A stretch of 64,000 nucleotides of DNA from Pyropia yezoensis (GCA_009829735.1 CM020619.1:7554375-7618374), one strand, 5' to 3'. Shown: positions 1 through 10,690, counted from the stretch's first letter. A program made the numbers and translations. The notes: a model not told the origin generated them from the letters alone.

Positions 1-57
1 CGCCTCCGCCCCCCTCCCCCCCCCCCCCCTCCCCCCCCCCCCCCCCCCCCCCCGCCC
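1..57. repeat. C-homopolymer-rich tract upstream of the Fanzor gene
   Basis: Almost pure cytosine with a few T and G, ending just before the Fanzor start. The same C-rich leader precedes the second Fanzor copy near 59820-59848, so it belongs to the duplicated unit and not just to local background. Confidence 0.8.
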
Positions 58-67
58 CGTATTCACG

Positions 68-3000
68 ATGAACGATGATGACGACGGCAGCGACCAAGAC
101 ATTGGCGTGGACGGGCTGGACGGCGACACCACCTCAGACGAGGAGTGGGACCCGGCACAAGAGCAGGCGTACGTTCAAGACGCACGCAACGTGGTGACGC
201 TCAAGCGGGCGGTGCTCGCCGCCAGCCTGAGCCGCCTGCAGGGCGTGTCTGCACCCCACGTGGGCGACGCGGCCTCGTCGGCCGACTGGTCTGCCGCCGT
301 CGCGCAATTGCAGCAGGCGGCCAAGGATGAGGAGGCGGCGGGCCCCCTCGACGGCGCCGGCGAGGACCTCGTCGCGGCCATCACAGGCGCGGCACAGGCG
401 GTCAGCGTGTACTGTGGTGGTCGGGCGGCGCCAAGCGAGGCCGAGGTGGAGCTCGCCGCACGCGCCAAGACGGCCGCTGGGCTGATTGGCGTGGCCGCCG
501 CGGGCTTGCCCCGGCGCGAGGCTGCCACTGACGCACTGCCCGCCCGCAAGGGGCGGACGCAAAAGTGTAGCGGATGTGTCGAGCCCGGGCACAAGGTCAC
601 CTCTTGCAAGGCCCCGGCTCATGCAGGGCCGGCGGCCGCTGCCGCCGCCGCTGCCGCTGCCGCCGCCGTCCCGGCGGCGGCGGCGGCGGCCGCGTCCAAG
701 TGTCGCGACTGCCTGGGAGGGGGCCACAGCAGCGGGGACGCCGCCTGCCCGGTGCAGCGGCACTGTGGGGGCGTGCCAGCGGCCTACGACCGCGGCGTCG
801 ACCCCGACTGCAAGGACCCGCTTCAGAGCACTGGACGGCAGACGCGGGCGTGTACCATGCCGGTGGGCGTCCTGGCAAGGGCGGTGTTGGGGGACGACAA
901 GGACGACGCCGACACGCGCGCGGCGGTGGAGACGGCGCTGCAAGCAGAGCTGGAGGACCTCTCTGGGGCGGCTACCAAGCTCCGCTTCCTTATGCTCCGC
1001 GTCCTCGACGTGGCATTGCGCCGCCTGGTGTCGACCGTCGCGGACGCAGCCGCCGACGACGCTGATTGGACGGGGGCCGTGCCCGCAAATTGGGCGCCCG
1101 TCTGGCTGTGGTTGGCCTACGCCTGCGGCTGCGAGGGTGTGTCTGGCAGTCCCCTGCAGGCGGGCACCGTGTGTGCGGGGTGTGGCAAGGGGAGGACCAA
1201 CACGCGGATGGCGCGCGCCCGCTCTGTGGTGACGACGAGCCACCCGCTGCTGGCAGAGGCGCTCTCCTACGCCCTGACGCAGGTGATGGCCGTGACGGCA
1301 GCTGCGTGCGACCGGTATCTTCCGGCGAGCAACAACACGGCACGATGGGAGCCCGTCGCCACCATCGTGGCCACCCACGCCGGGCGGTGTGTGGACGCGG
1401 CGTGTCACAAGCTGGGCGCCAAGGCGGCAAAGGACGCGCTGGCCACCCCCCCCGCTGCCACGGCTGCTCCAGCGGGCGGATCTGCCTGGGCCACGGAGCG
1501 GCGGCTGACGCGGTGGGCGGCCGCGCGCTTCCACGCGGGTACCGCGGACAAGGCAACGCCGGGCCGGCGGGGCCTCGACGGCGTCCCCCAGCACCTGGTC
1601 CAGGCGCTGGCGCAACGGGTGGCCGTCATGCGGGCGGCCATGCCACCCTCTGTGGCGGGCCTCTTTCCAGCAACGCCTGTGAAGAAGCGCCGCTGGTGGG
1701 CGTACGTGCCGTTTCTCCTCCACGTCCTGAATGTGGGTGTGGGGTGCCCGTACGCCCTCATCCCTGGCGCCCGAGCGGTGCTCCACGGTCACGGCACGCT
1801 GGTGCCGGACAAGATGCTCGCCCTGTTGCGGGCAGTTTCGGCCGCCACTGGCGTAGGGGTGCGTGGCCACCCCAGTCTTCGGGCATTGCCAGAGCTGCGA
1901 ACGGGCGGTGCAGCGTTGCTGGCCGCCATGGCTGGTGTCGGTGGCCGCGCCAACCGGGCCGCCTCCCAGCTGTCTACCGACGGCGTGGCGGTAACGTTTT
2001 TTCTGTCTCGACCCGACACGGCCGCAGAGGCCGAGGCGCGGGCGGTGGCCTGGGCCAAGAAGCTGGACGGCGGTGGACGTGCGCGGGACCGCGGCGGCAA
2101 AGGCTTTGCGTCCCGGGCGGGGGTATTGACGCAGCTCGAGCGGGCTGGCCTGTCGTTGGCGCGCGTCCGGTGGCTCCAGATGGTCGGCGGAGACCCGGAG
2201 CGGTCTGCCGTGCTGTCGGCAGCACCGGGTGAGCGCGTGGCGACGGCAGACCTCCCAGCCCGCCCCGCTGTAGCCGCGATGCGCGCCGCGTGGTCCCGCC
2301 ACATGGGCTTGGACGCGCTCAACCGGGCGGCCGTGGCGCTCCTGCGTGGGGCGGGCGTCCAAGAGGGGGTGGCGGCAGCCGCAACCATGCCCGAGGGCCG
2401 CCCCCCCAACAGGGGGTCTAGGAAGCGGGCGGCGGCGGGCGCCCCGGCTGCAGGGGCGGGGACAGGGGGGGGCCGCTTCAAGCGACAAGCGCGGCGGTCG
2501 TCACCCGAGGGGAGCGACGATGATGCGGCGGCGGTGGCTCCGGCGGCGGCGGGTGGGACGACGCCCCCCGAGGCAAGGACCTACCAGACGGCGAGCCCCG
2601 GCGGTGGCCACGGGCGCGTGCGGCGTGGGCCGCAGGCGTCCATCCGACGGGCCCGCCGCACCCAGCTCGCCACCTTGGTGCGGCGTGTGCTGCGTCGCAC
2701 GCGCCTGTCCCGGTGGACTGTGCCCCGTCACGAGGCGGAAAAGGTGGCACGGTGGCTGGTGGACCCCACTGCCGCGGCGGGCAACAGTGCCAGCGGCACC
2801 ACCCCAGACGCGCCGCTGCTGGACCGGGTGGACGCGCTGCCCCGGCGCAAGGGGTGTCGTCGACTGGCACCTGTCGCCGGCCTTCGCTACAGCCTGAGTG
2901 CCGCCCATTTTCGCGAGGCCAGCGGCGGTAACTTTTTGGCCCGTGCGTGGAAGCAGTGGCGGGCACGCAGCGGTACTGAGGCGGGACCGGTGGCGGTGGC

Positions 3001-4270
3001 GGTGGCGGGACTGGTGGCGGCGGCGGCGGGTGACGGAGGCGGCGTCGCTGGCCACCTACCACCCGTCGACTTGGCAGCAGCACACGGCACGATGCGTACC
3101 GGCGACGGCGCCAAGCACATGCAGGCAACGCTCGAGTGGGCCGCCCGTCGCGACACGGCCGCGTACGGCCAGCGATTTGGCGCGCAAGCCACGCGACACC
3201 TGCGGACGGCGCGTGTGCGCAAGGCCATCCAACGCGGCCGCTTTGCTGCCTCGGTGGCGCGGGACCTGACCGGCGGCCTCCTTCGCCAGGTCCGTGGCGG
3301 CGGCGCGGTCGTCGTGGCCATGGGCACCGCGCGCGTGCGCGGGGGGGACGGCTGGCTCCGCCGCCACCTCCGACGGCTGTGCTGGTTTGTCGACCAGGAC
3401 GAGTTCAACACCAGCCAGGCGTGCTCCGAGTGTCACGACAAGATGGTGCTCATCTACCCGACGGGCAACTCCCCCCCCAAGATTCCAAGAGAGCTGAATG
3501 GGCCGCCGGCCGGCCCTCTGCCGTCGACACGGCGTGTGCGGATGGCGGCTGGGTCGCGTCGGGGGCGGCCAAAGCGGGCCCTCCCCTCTGCTACCCACGT
3601 GACGCGCCGAGGGCCAGACCCCGACGCCTACCGGGAGGCCGTCCGAGCCACTGCCCGTGCTGCTGCTGTGGCGCGGCGCGCGGCCGTGCTGGCCGCCTGT
3701 GCCGTCGAGGACCGCGCCGTCTATGCCGACCCGAGGCGGCTGAGCGAGTGGGCGGCCAAGGGCTGCTACACGTGCTCTCTCGCGGCCCCACAAGGCCCCG
3801 GTCACCCAGCGCCACACCCGCCCGTGATTCGCAATCGGGACGACGTTGCGGCCCGCAACATTGCGTGGGTGGCCGCTCGTCGTCTAACGGGTACCAACGT
3901 GTGGCCTTTCAAGCGCCCGTTTGGTATGAGGTGGGCCTGGACGACCAAGCGTCCTCCCAGTGGTGTTCCCGTCCCGCCTGTGCGTCGCACCCGTGCGACT
4001 ACGCGGGTCGATGTATGGCCCGTACTCGCTGCAGTGGACACTGTCGTCGACGGTGGTGGTGGCGGTGGCGGTGGCGGTGGCGGTGGCGGTAGGGGGGTTG
4101 TCGACGGCGACGCGACGGCGGCGTCCTGTACGACGCGACGCGGTGCTCCAGGTGGCGGCGGCCGGCAGTGCCATGGACGGGGTACGTCGGGCGGAGACGG
4201 GGGCGACAGGCGCGCCCCGTGGTCTGGTGGACACTGCAAGACGCTAAGACAGCGCACATCTTGCCCGTGA
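68..4270 (+). CDS. Fanzor1-like RNA-guided nuclease (eukaryotic TnpB homologue), large, with N-terminal zinc knuckles
   Basis: Predicted 1400-residue nuclease of the Fanzor/TnpB family, which cut DNA guided by an RNA from the same locus. Seen: a CX2CX4HX4C zinc knuckle at C167-C180 and a second at C212-C227 (last spacing six); a candidate RuvC-I motif GGDPERSAVL with D709; the DEFNTSQACSEC motif with E1112 and the first zinc-ribbon pair C1119/C1122; a second pair C1233/C1236; and RuvC-III NRDDVAARNI with D1258. The stretch VVVAMGTARV, where TnpB has its RuvC-II glutamate, lacks one, so E1112 is the likely catalytic acid, as known for Fanzors. About 110 residues of Arg/Ala-rich sequence split the zinc ribbon. 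The C-terminus is Gly-rich from a GGTGGC array. The ATG follows a C-rich leader shared with a second, dead copy at 59859. Guide RNA not identified. Confidence 0.82.
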   Translation: MNDDDDGSDQDIGVDGLDGDTTSDEEWDPAQEQAYVQDARNVVTLKRAVLAASLSRLQGVSAPHVGDAASSADWSAAVAQLQQAAKDEEAAGPLDGAGEDLVAAITGAAQAVSVYCGGRAAPSEAEVELAARAKTAAGLIGVAAAGLPRREAATDALPARKGRTQKCSGCVEPGHKVTSCKAPAHAGPAAAAAAAAAAAAVPAAAAAAASKCRDCLGGGHSSGDAACPVQRHCGGVPAAYDRGVDPDCKDPLQSTGRQTRACTMPVGVLARAVLGDDKDDADTRAAVETALQAELEDLSGAATKLRFLMLRVLDVALRRLVSTVADAAADDADWTGAVPANWAPVWLWLAYACGCEGVSGSPLQAGTVCAGCGKGRTNTRMARARSVVTTSHPLLAEALSYALTQVMAVTAAACDRYLPASNNTARWEPVATIVATHAGRCVDAACHKLGAKAAKDALATPPAATAAPAGGSAWATERRLTRWAAARFHAGTADKATPGRRGLDGVPQHLVQALAQRVAVMRAAMPPSVAGLFPATPVKKRRWWAYVPFLLHVLNVGVGCPYALIPGARAVLHGHGTLVPDKMLALLRAVSAATGVGVRGHPSLRALPELRTGGAALLAAMAGVGGRANRAASQLSTDGVAVTFFLSRPDTAAEAEARAVAWAKKLDGGGRARDRGGKGFASRAGVLTQLERAGLSLARVRWLQMVGGDPERSAVLSAAPGERVATADLPARPAVAAMRAAWSRHMGLDALNRAAVALLRGAGVQEGVAAAATMPEGRPPNRGSRKRAAAGAPAAGAGTGGGRFKRQARRSSPEGSDDDAAAVAPAAAGGTTPPEARTYQTASPGGGHGRVRRGPQASIRRARRTQLATLVRRVLRRTRLSRWTVPRHEAEKVARWLVDPTAAAGNSASGTTPDAPLLDRVDALPRRKGCRRLAPVAGLRYSLSAAHFREASGGNFLARAWKQWRARSGTEAGPVAVAVAGLVAAAAGDGGGVAGHLPPVDLAAAHGTMRTGDGAKHMQATLEWAARRDTAAYGQRFGAQATRHLRTARVRKAIQRGRFAASVARDLTGGLLRQVRGGGAVVVAMGTARVRGGDGWLRRHLRRLCWFVDQDEFNTSQACSECHDKMVLIYPTGNSPPKIPRELNGPPAGPLPSTRRVRMAAGSRRGRPKRALPSATHVTRRGPDPDAYREAVRATARAAAVARRAAVLAACAVEDRAVYADPRRLSEWAAKGCYTCSLAAPQGPGHPAPHPPVIRNRDDVAARNIAWVAARRLTGTNVWPFKRPFGMRWAWTTKRPPSGVPVPPVRRTRATTRVDVWPVLAAVDTVVDGGGGGGGGGGGGGRGVVDGDATAASCTTRRGAPGGGGRQCHGRGTSGGDGGDRRAPWSGGHCKTLRQRTSCP

Positions 4271-4619
4271 CCCTCACCTACCACGGGGTGCGTCAGCCGC
4301 CCCCTTTTTCGCCGACGAGCCAATTATGGGTAATTGTCGGCCGTTCACTAGTAGGTTAGACGCCGGCTTTTCCCGGGGACCTTTCCCAGGATGAGTCGGA
4401 TGTTTCCCGGAGGGGTTTAACCGATAGTTACACATCAACTCTTCGCTCCCGTGCAAAGGCCCCCTTCTTCGTCGTCCCGAACTATTTACACAGGTACCAA
4501 ACCCGTCCGCACTCTCCTCTCTGACGCAACAAGGCGCTGTCCCCACTTCCTTTCCTTCCTCGCCGGGAGGCACCTGACCCCGTCTCCGACCGTCCCCTTG
4601 CTCCACCCCTCCTTGCCCC
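4271..4619. other. 3' flank of the Fanzor gene; no gene seen
   Basis: Less GC-biased DNA than its surroundings. It contains a perfect 6-bp inverted repeat with a 4-base loop at 4321-4336 (CAATTA, tggg, TAATTG). Guide RNAs of Fanzor/TnpB loci are normally encoded at or just past the 3' end of the gene, so this is where one would look, but nothing diagnostic is visible. Confidence 0.4.
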
Positions 4620-4936
4620 TCTTGCCACCTGCCGTTCCCTCCTCACCGCCCCCCCCCCCCCGCCCCTCCGCCCACTTCCCACCGCAACCACCCCCACCGC
4701 CGCCGCTGCCGCCACCACCGCCGCCGCCCCCCGCGTCGCCGCGCCGTGCGCGGACGGCTACGGCCGCACCCGCCAGAGCGGCCCCCGGAGGGGGAGCGAG
4801 GGGAGGGCGGAGAGGGCGGAGCCCCCCGCCATCCTTGTCCCGCCGCCACGCGGATGGGGCGACGCCTGACGCCGCCCCCACTGGCTCCGCTCGCGGCCCC
4901 CACCGGCGCTGCCGCGCCGCTGCTGCTCCGCCAGTT

Positions 4937-5004
<68 letters not shown>

Positions 5005-5150
5005 TGCCGCCGCGTCGCCCCCCCCCCCCCTCCTCGACGCCTCTGCCTCCCCTGCTGTAGCTGCCGCCGCCCCCTCTGCCGCCGCCGCTGCCGCCGACGC
5101 CGCCGCCGACGCCGCCGCCGCTACTTCCGCCGCGGCCTCGCTGGCGGTGC
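4620..5150. repeat. C-run and CCG-repeat low-complexity DNA
   Basis: Pyrimidine-rich sequence passing into CCG triplets, nearly uninterrupted at about 4936-5010. Open frames across it encode Pro, Ala, Gly or Arg runs on both strands and are not evidence for genes. Confidence 0.8.
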
Positions 5151-5340
5151 CCCCCGCCTACGCGTCGACGGCGGGCCCGGCGTGGGCCGCGGGCGCCGAG
5201 CTCTTTTGGTGCCCCCCGTTGACGGGACCACGGTGGACTTGTTCCGCCACGGGGTGCGGCCGGTTTGGCTCTGGGCTGAGGTGCTGCCGCCGAGGCTGGC
5301 CGCCCCCTCGTCGGCGATGGCGGCAGGTGCCGCGGGGGGG
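5150..5340 (+). other. Possible coding fragment, weakly eIF4E-like
   Basis: One + frame reads VDGTTVDLFRHGVRPVW, which looks like real protein and resembles the segment of translation initiation factor eIF4E ending in its conserved Pro-x-Trp. The flanking frames do not continue the family: no Glu-Asp/Gly-Gly segment follows. It may be an isolated exon, a relic or chance. From 5341 to 5829 nothing recognisable was seen. Confidence 0.2.
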
Positions 5341-5829
5341 GGGGGGGGCTCTGGGCAGCCGCCAGCCGCCCGTGCCCGCCAACAGCGCCCGCACCAGCAG
5401 GTCGCCGCCACCGCCCACAGGCGCGAGCATGTGGGCGATGGCGGCTGCCGGCTGGCGGGGGCGGCTGCCGCAAGCGCGCCTGCCCCCGCCCGCCAGCAGC
5501 CGTCGGACCGGCGGACGACTGCACCGGACAGTAGCCGCCCTCATGGCGATGATGGCTGCCGCCCTGTCAAATCTTGCACAGGCGTGGGCAGTGCCGACGC
5601 GGCGCGGGGTGAGAGGGGGAACCTCAGCGCGCACATGCGGGCTGTCGACGGGTGCCCTGTTGGCTCTTAGGCGAGTGGGGGGACATGGCGGCGGGAAGAC
5701 CGCCTCATCATGAGTATTCTACACACCCGGCGCATCCAATGCAGCAGCTGCCCCTTCCACCACCCAGCCTGTCGTGAACGCCCGCCCCACACCGACAGCA
5801 GCGCCCCCACCCGTGCTGAGAGCACCCCG

Positions 5830-8388
5830 CTAATAGCGCTGCACGAAGCTCGTATACAAGACGCCAGGGACCAGGCAGTTGTGGTAGACCGTACCGCCAA
5901 AGGTAGTGGGTAGGTCCGCTTTCTTGGTCACAACGGTAGCAGCTCGACAAGCTGCGTCAGCGACATCCACCTCGGACGCATCGTCCATGTTGAACTTCGC
6001 TTGAACGTCCTTGATAAGCAGCACCCAGTAGACGACGCGCTTCCGCCAGTGCTCCCAGAAAGGACCACACGCTGTTGCCATGTTGTTCCAGCCGTTGTAC
6101 ACCTCCTTGGTCGACAAAAGGTTATTCTTATCCTTCTTGGCGTCGCCCAGCAGGTCCTTGAACTTGTTCTGCATCGACACCATGATAAGCTTGCCCTCCA
6201 GCGACGGGTCTCTAGGGCACTTGATGCAACGGAAGAACATGACTGCGTCCACGCCTCCAGTCCTTTCCGTCAATAGCCAGACCTTGTCCAGCAAATCCTT
6301 CTCTTGCGGGGTCCTCTCCCAGGAGAGCAGGGTCTGCAGGTTGTGGCGCGACCAGCCAGACCTTGCATGCGACGCATCCACAATCGTATCCTTGAGCAGA
6401 GAGCCGGAACCGCAGTAGGAGGCGTGCTCACCAAGTAGCGACTTCAGCGTCACCGCCGAGTACTGCCTGTTGACGCTGGAGCGGAGAGACCGGGCAATGG
6501 AGTGGGCCCACTCACGAACACAGCACAAGATCTCCCACTCCTTCCAGGAAGAGGTCTGTCCGCCGTCAACCTGCTGCTTCAGGCAATCGTAGAACAGCAG
6601 CGAGGAAGGCGAAGCGTTGCGCAGCAGTCGACGCAGCATGATCGGGCTCACCCGGGGTACAAACTCGTCGCCGGCGCCATAAATGAGACCGCAGCGACGA
6701 GCCCAGTCCCAGCTTGTAATACCCGCAGCCCCCAAGGAAGGAAAACACGGGTCAGCGCAGTCGACCGTCTCCCCCAAGATCAACGTCGCTAGGAAGTTAT
6801 TGCGCTCCTCCTCAGTGGCTCGCTTCCACAACTTGTTGACACTGCGGGTGAAGTCCTTGGTGATGACGAGGCTCAGCACATCGGACACGTTCTCATCCAC
6901 CTGCAGCCCACGCAGCAGCAGGCACAGCTTCACAACTGTCCGCGCGTGTCCACCGGTCGCGTACGCCAGAGACCTCGCCATTGGGGTGAGCAGCTCAACA
7001 GCACGAGCACTTGCAGCCCGGGGCTCTTCCGCATGATCCGCCTGAAGAAGAGATGCAAGCTCGGTGGAGTCGGTCTCCTCGGTGTACAGGTAGAAGCCTT
7101 TCTTGGCCAAGACCTGAAGCGCCGAGAGACACATGGGGATGCACTTTTCCGGGTCCTCGACGAGGCCGAGGTAGTGCGGCGCGTCCCGTCCAGAAACCAC
7201 CGTGACTCCCTCCTTGAGCAGCTCCGACTCAGGTGCTGTCAACATGACGCTCCCGCCAGCGTCGTCAGCCACGCGGCACGCACCCGCCACAATAAGAGCA
7301 ACCACAGATGGGACTGTGCCGCCTCTGGCCGCATACTTCGCAACGTTGGACGCAATATGCGCCTGCAGGATTTGCAGCGGCTGGTCAATGGTGTTGCCAA
7401 TCTTGGACACCTCGTCCACAAAGATCAGCAATGGGCAGCCCTCCTCGCCGCGACCACCACGCCTCTCCAACAGCTCCTCAACCTCCTCGTTCATCTTGTT
7501 CTTCTTGAGCACGCCCTCGCGCAACGCAAAGTTGAGAGCTTTGATGTACTGTGAGAAGGAGACCCGACGGGAAAGCTGCAGGTTGACCCGCTCGAAGTAG
7601 ACCAATCGCAGGGTGGTTAGGTGCTTGAAGTCGATGAGCCCTTCCGCCAAAAGCTGGGCCTCCGTCTCAGTGACCTGGAAGGTAGAGTTCAAGTTAACCC
7701 CCATGATGACGAGGCGGCTCCGCCAAGAAGAGAAGGGGTTGCTGACCGTAGCCGCCGACGTACTCTTTGCACAGGAACGCCCGGTTGACGCCATGAATCG
7801 CAACAGCTGCGTCTTGCCAGAGCCGCTTGTGGCAACGATGCACACCACACCCGGTCGCGGGTCCTCCTCTTCATCCTCAAAGCCGCCGTCGTCCTGGTCA
7901 ATCTTGAGGATGGATCCGGCAGCGCATTGCTCCTTGTAGACCATGGAAAAGAGCTCCTCAGCGCAGGAACACCGATCAATGAGGAGCTCCTTGAGGGGCA
8001 TTTTTGGAGATACAGGAAGCACACGATCCCAGTTCGGAGCGCTGCCGTCATCAGCACGGCCGACGCCGAGGACGTAGATGATCTCCTCCATGGTGGTAAC
8101 GGTAGAGAGAGACGACCGGAACCGCTCCAGCCTGCCAAGAGTGATGGGTGAGGGCTGTAGAGTACCGAAAGCACACAAGCAGCTTTCAGTAGGTGGTCCA
8201 TAATATCGGGGACGCGACGGTCAGCAGTACAACAGAGTGCGTGTGATCCCGTGCGTGCCTGCCACGGGTAGCCTCCAAACCCCACCACCCACAAGCCCAG
8301 CTAAAGGCCAGAAATCACCCATCCAAGCTCTCAACCCAAGGCCAACATCGAAGCTCACTCACCTGTCCAGTAGCGCACTGGATGACAT
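5830..8388 (-). CDS. Crinkler/RHS-type protein: P-loop NTPase with C-terminal PD-(D/E)XK nuclease
   Basis: Two-exon model: exon 1 is 8388-8363 (ATG at 8388-8386, 26 nt), exon 2 is 8131-5830, giving 775 residues. The continuous frame could also start at 8178, but an in-frame GT-AG intron gives a cleaner start. Seen (spliced numbering): Walker A GSGKT with K115; Walker B LLIFVDE with D248/E249; a C-terminal nuclease-like core GVDAVMFF (D637) followed by VSMQNK (Q663, K665), the D-QxK form of the PD-(D/E)XK fold. This NTPase-plus-nuclease layout is that of CR (Crinkler-RHS-type) proteins of chytrids, oomycetes and trypanosomes, seen as secreted effectors or agents of genomic conflict. No N-terminal header domain is visible. 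Base composition is far less skewed than its surroundings. The frame is intact, so probably a functional gene; target unknown. Confidence 0.75.
8132..8362 (-). other. GT-AG spliceosomal intron (231 nt)
   Basis: On the minus strand the donor is CAG|GTGAGT (exon edge at 8363) and the acceptor is CTTGGCAG|G (exon edge at 8131). A branch-like CTGAC lies in the second half and a pyrimidine-rich tract precedes the acceptor. Joining keeps the NTPase frame and supplies an ATG 26 nt upstream. Confidence 0.65.
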
Positions 8389-9170
8389 TGGTAGCGCGAC
8401 GGCCAGGCGGTGAGGCCTGCCGGCATCTTCCCGCGACCTGCACGGTCACAGGCGCAGCCCAACTGGGACGTCGGGAGACAAACGCATGTACCGGAGGAGC
8501 AGGGGCTCGCGGCAACGTCTTATGGGCGGCGCTCGAGGGGGACCACCCATACGACAAGGGAACCACCCACGCGCAGGCCGGCATTGCGGGACACGTGGCC
8601 CGCCTCCGGGGCCAGGAAAGAGCTGGCTGGCCCGCTGCCTCTGCCACCGCCGCCGCCGCCACACGAGGCAGACAGGGACCCGACGATGGCGCGGGCGGGG
8701 GGGCCGACGCCCGCTACTGCCGTCCCCAACTCCGGGCGTTGCCGCCGCCGCCGCAGCGGCGCAGCTGGTCACTCTGCACAGCGACAACGCATGCAGTCAC
8801 CGAGAATCAAGCCCATCCTCTGGATATAGCAGCGGGGTTCTGGTTTCTCAGCGCTCGTCGCGGCAGCTGTGCCGTGCGCGCACGAGGCGCCGGCGTTGCC
8901 CGGGCACGGCCAACACACGTGGCAGACCCGGCCTGACCAGACGGCGCGAAATCTGAATAATAGAAGTGAACTCTGATGCCTGTGGACACATTGACAAGAG
9001 CTTCCTCAGGTTCACTTCTCGTTCAGCGCGCGACGCGCCGACAGGACTCGGCGGGATTGCGCACGCGCGCGGCGGCGGCGGGAACGCGCACGCGCAGCCG
9101 TATGGTCTGCATCGTGAGAGACCCATAATCGTATGCATCCACGTAGACGAACGGTTGCGACCTGGCGCCG
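8389..9170. other. GC-rich DNA, no gene recognised
   Basis: Both strands hold overlapping short frames of Arg, Ala, Pro and Gly without a family motif. The promoter and any 5' untranslated exon of the minus-strand CR-type gene must lie here. Confidence 0.4.
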
Positions 9171-9311
9171 GCATACTGGCTGCACCGCCACGGCGCCGCC
9201 ACGGTGGCCCCGCCGCCGCCACGGCGACCCCGCCCGCCGCGCTGTTGCGGCGCCGCTGCTGCCCCGCTGCCGCCGCCGCCGCCGCGGCTGCCGCCACCGC
9301 CGCGGCTGCCT

Positions 9312-9378
<67 letters not shown>

Positions 9379-10690
9379 GGCGGCCCGCCGCTGCGCTTAG
9401 ACGGCGCCGCTGCTGCCCCGCTGCTGCCGCTGCCGCTGCCGCCGCGGGCACGGCAGCCCCGTCGCCGCGCTGTGGCGGCGCCGCTGCTGCGCCGCTGCTG
9501 CCGCTGCCGCCGCCGCCGCCGCCACGGCATCCCCTCCACCACGCTGTGGCGCCGCCGCTGCTGCCCCGCCGCTGCCGCCGCGGCCGCCGCTGCCGCCACC
9601 CGACCGCCGCCACCGCCGCCGCCGCCGCAGCCACGGTAGCCCCGCCGCCGCAGCCACGGTAGCCCCGCCGCCGCGCTGTAGCGGCGCCGCTGCTGCCCCG
9701 CCGCCGCCGCCACGGCGGCCCCGCCGCCGCTGCTGCCCCGCCGCTGCTCCTGCCGCTGCCGCCGCCGGCACGGCTGCCCCGCCGCCGCGCTGTGGGTGCG
9801 CCGTTGGTGCGCGGCCGCTGCTGCTGCCGCTGCCGGCGCCGCCCCGGCAGCCCCGTCGCCGGGCTGTGGCGGCGCCGCTGCGGCGCCGCTGCTAACGCTG
9901 CCGCTGCCGCCGCCGCCACAGCGGCCCCGCCGCCGCGCTGTGGCGGCGCCGCTGCTGCCCCGCCGCTGCCCCCGCCGCCGCCGCTGCCGCAGCCGCTGCC
10001 GCTGGCGCCGCCGCCGCCGCCGCGCACCGCTGCCGCCACCACGGCACCCCCGCCGCCGCCACGGCGGCCCCGCCCCCGCGCCGTGGCGGCGCCGCTGCTG
10101 CCCCGCCGCTGCTGCTGCGGCTGCCGCCGCCACGACGGCAGCCCCGCCGCCGCGCCGTGGCGGCCCCGCTCCTGCCCCGCCGATATTGCTGCCGCCGCCG
10201 CTGCCGCTGCCGCCGCCGCCACGGCGGCCCGCCGCTGCGCTTAGACGGCGCCGCTGCTGCGCCGCTGCTGCCGCTGCCGCTGCCGCCGCGGGCACGACAG
10301 CCCCGTCGCCGCGCTGTGGCCGCCCGGCTGCTACCCCAACGCTGCTGCTGCGGCTGCTGCCGCTGCGACGGCAGCCCCGCCGCCACGCTGTGGCGGCGCC
10401 GCTCCTGCCCCGCCGATATCGCTGCCACCGCCGCTGCTGCCGCGACCTTGCCGCCGCTGCTGCCGCGACCTTGCCGCCGCTGCCGCCGCCGCCGCCGCCG
10501 CCCCGCCGCCGCAGCCACGGTAGCGCCGCCGCCGCGCTGTGTGTGCGCCGCTGCTGCCGCTGCCGCTGCCGCTGCCGCCGCCGCCACGGCGGCCCCGCCG
10601 CCGCCACGGCGTCCCCGCTGCCGCTGCTGCCCCGCCGCTGCTGCTGCTGCTGCCGCCGTTGGCTGCCGACGCCACCGCGGCCGCGGCCCC
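9171..10690. repeat. Degenerate GCC-based minisatellite array
   Basis: About 1.5 kb made of variants of a unit of roughly 60-110 bases built from GCC triplets, with the recurring core CGCTGTGGCGGCGCCGCTG and linkers such as CCCCGCCGCCACGGCGG. The block starting GCTGCGCTTAGACGGCGCCG occurs near 9391 and again near 10233, showing a higher-order duplication about 840 bases apart. Many self-complementary GGCGGCGCCGCC cores could form hairpins. Long frames here (up to 678 codons) are by-products of the repeat. Confidence 0.85.

Noticed and set aside
134..2488. 784-codon frame antisense to the Fanzor gene
   Set aside because: Arg/Gly/His-rich without motifs; a by-product of high GC opposite a gene with catalytic motifs.
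4451..5713. 420-codon frame downstream of Fanzor
   Set aside because: Mostly Pro/Ala runs from CCG repeats; no motif apart from a weak scrap in another frame.
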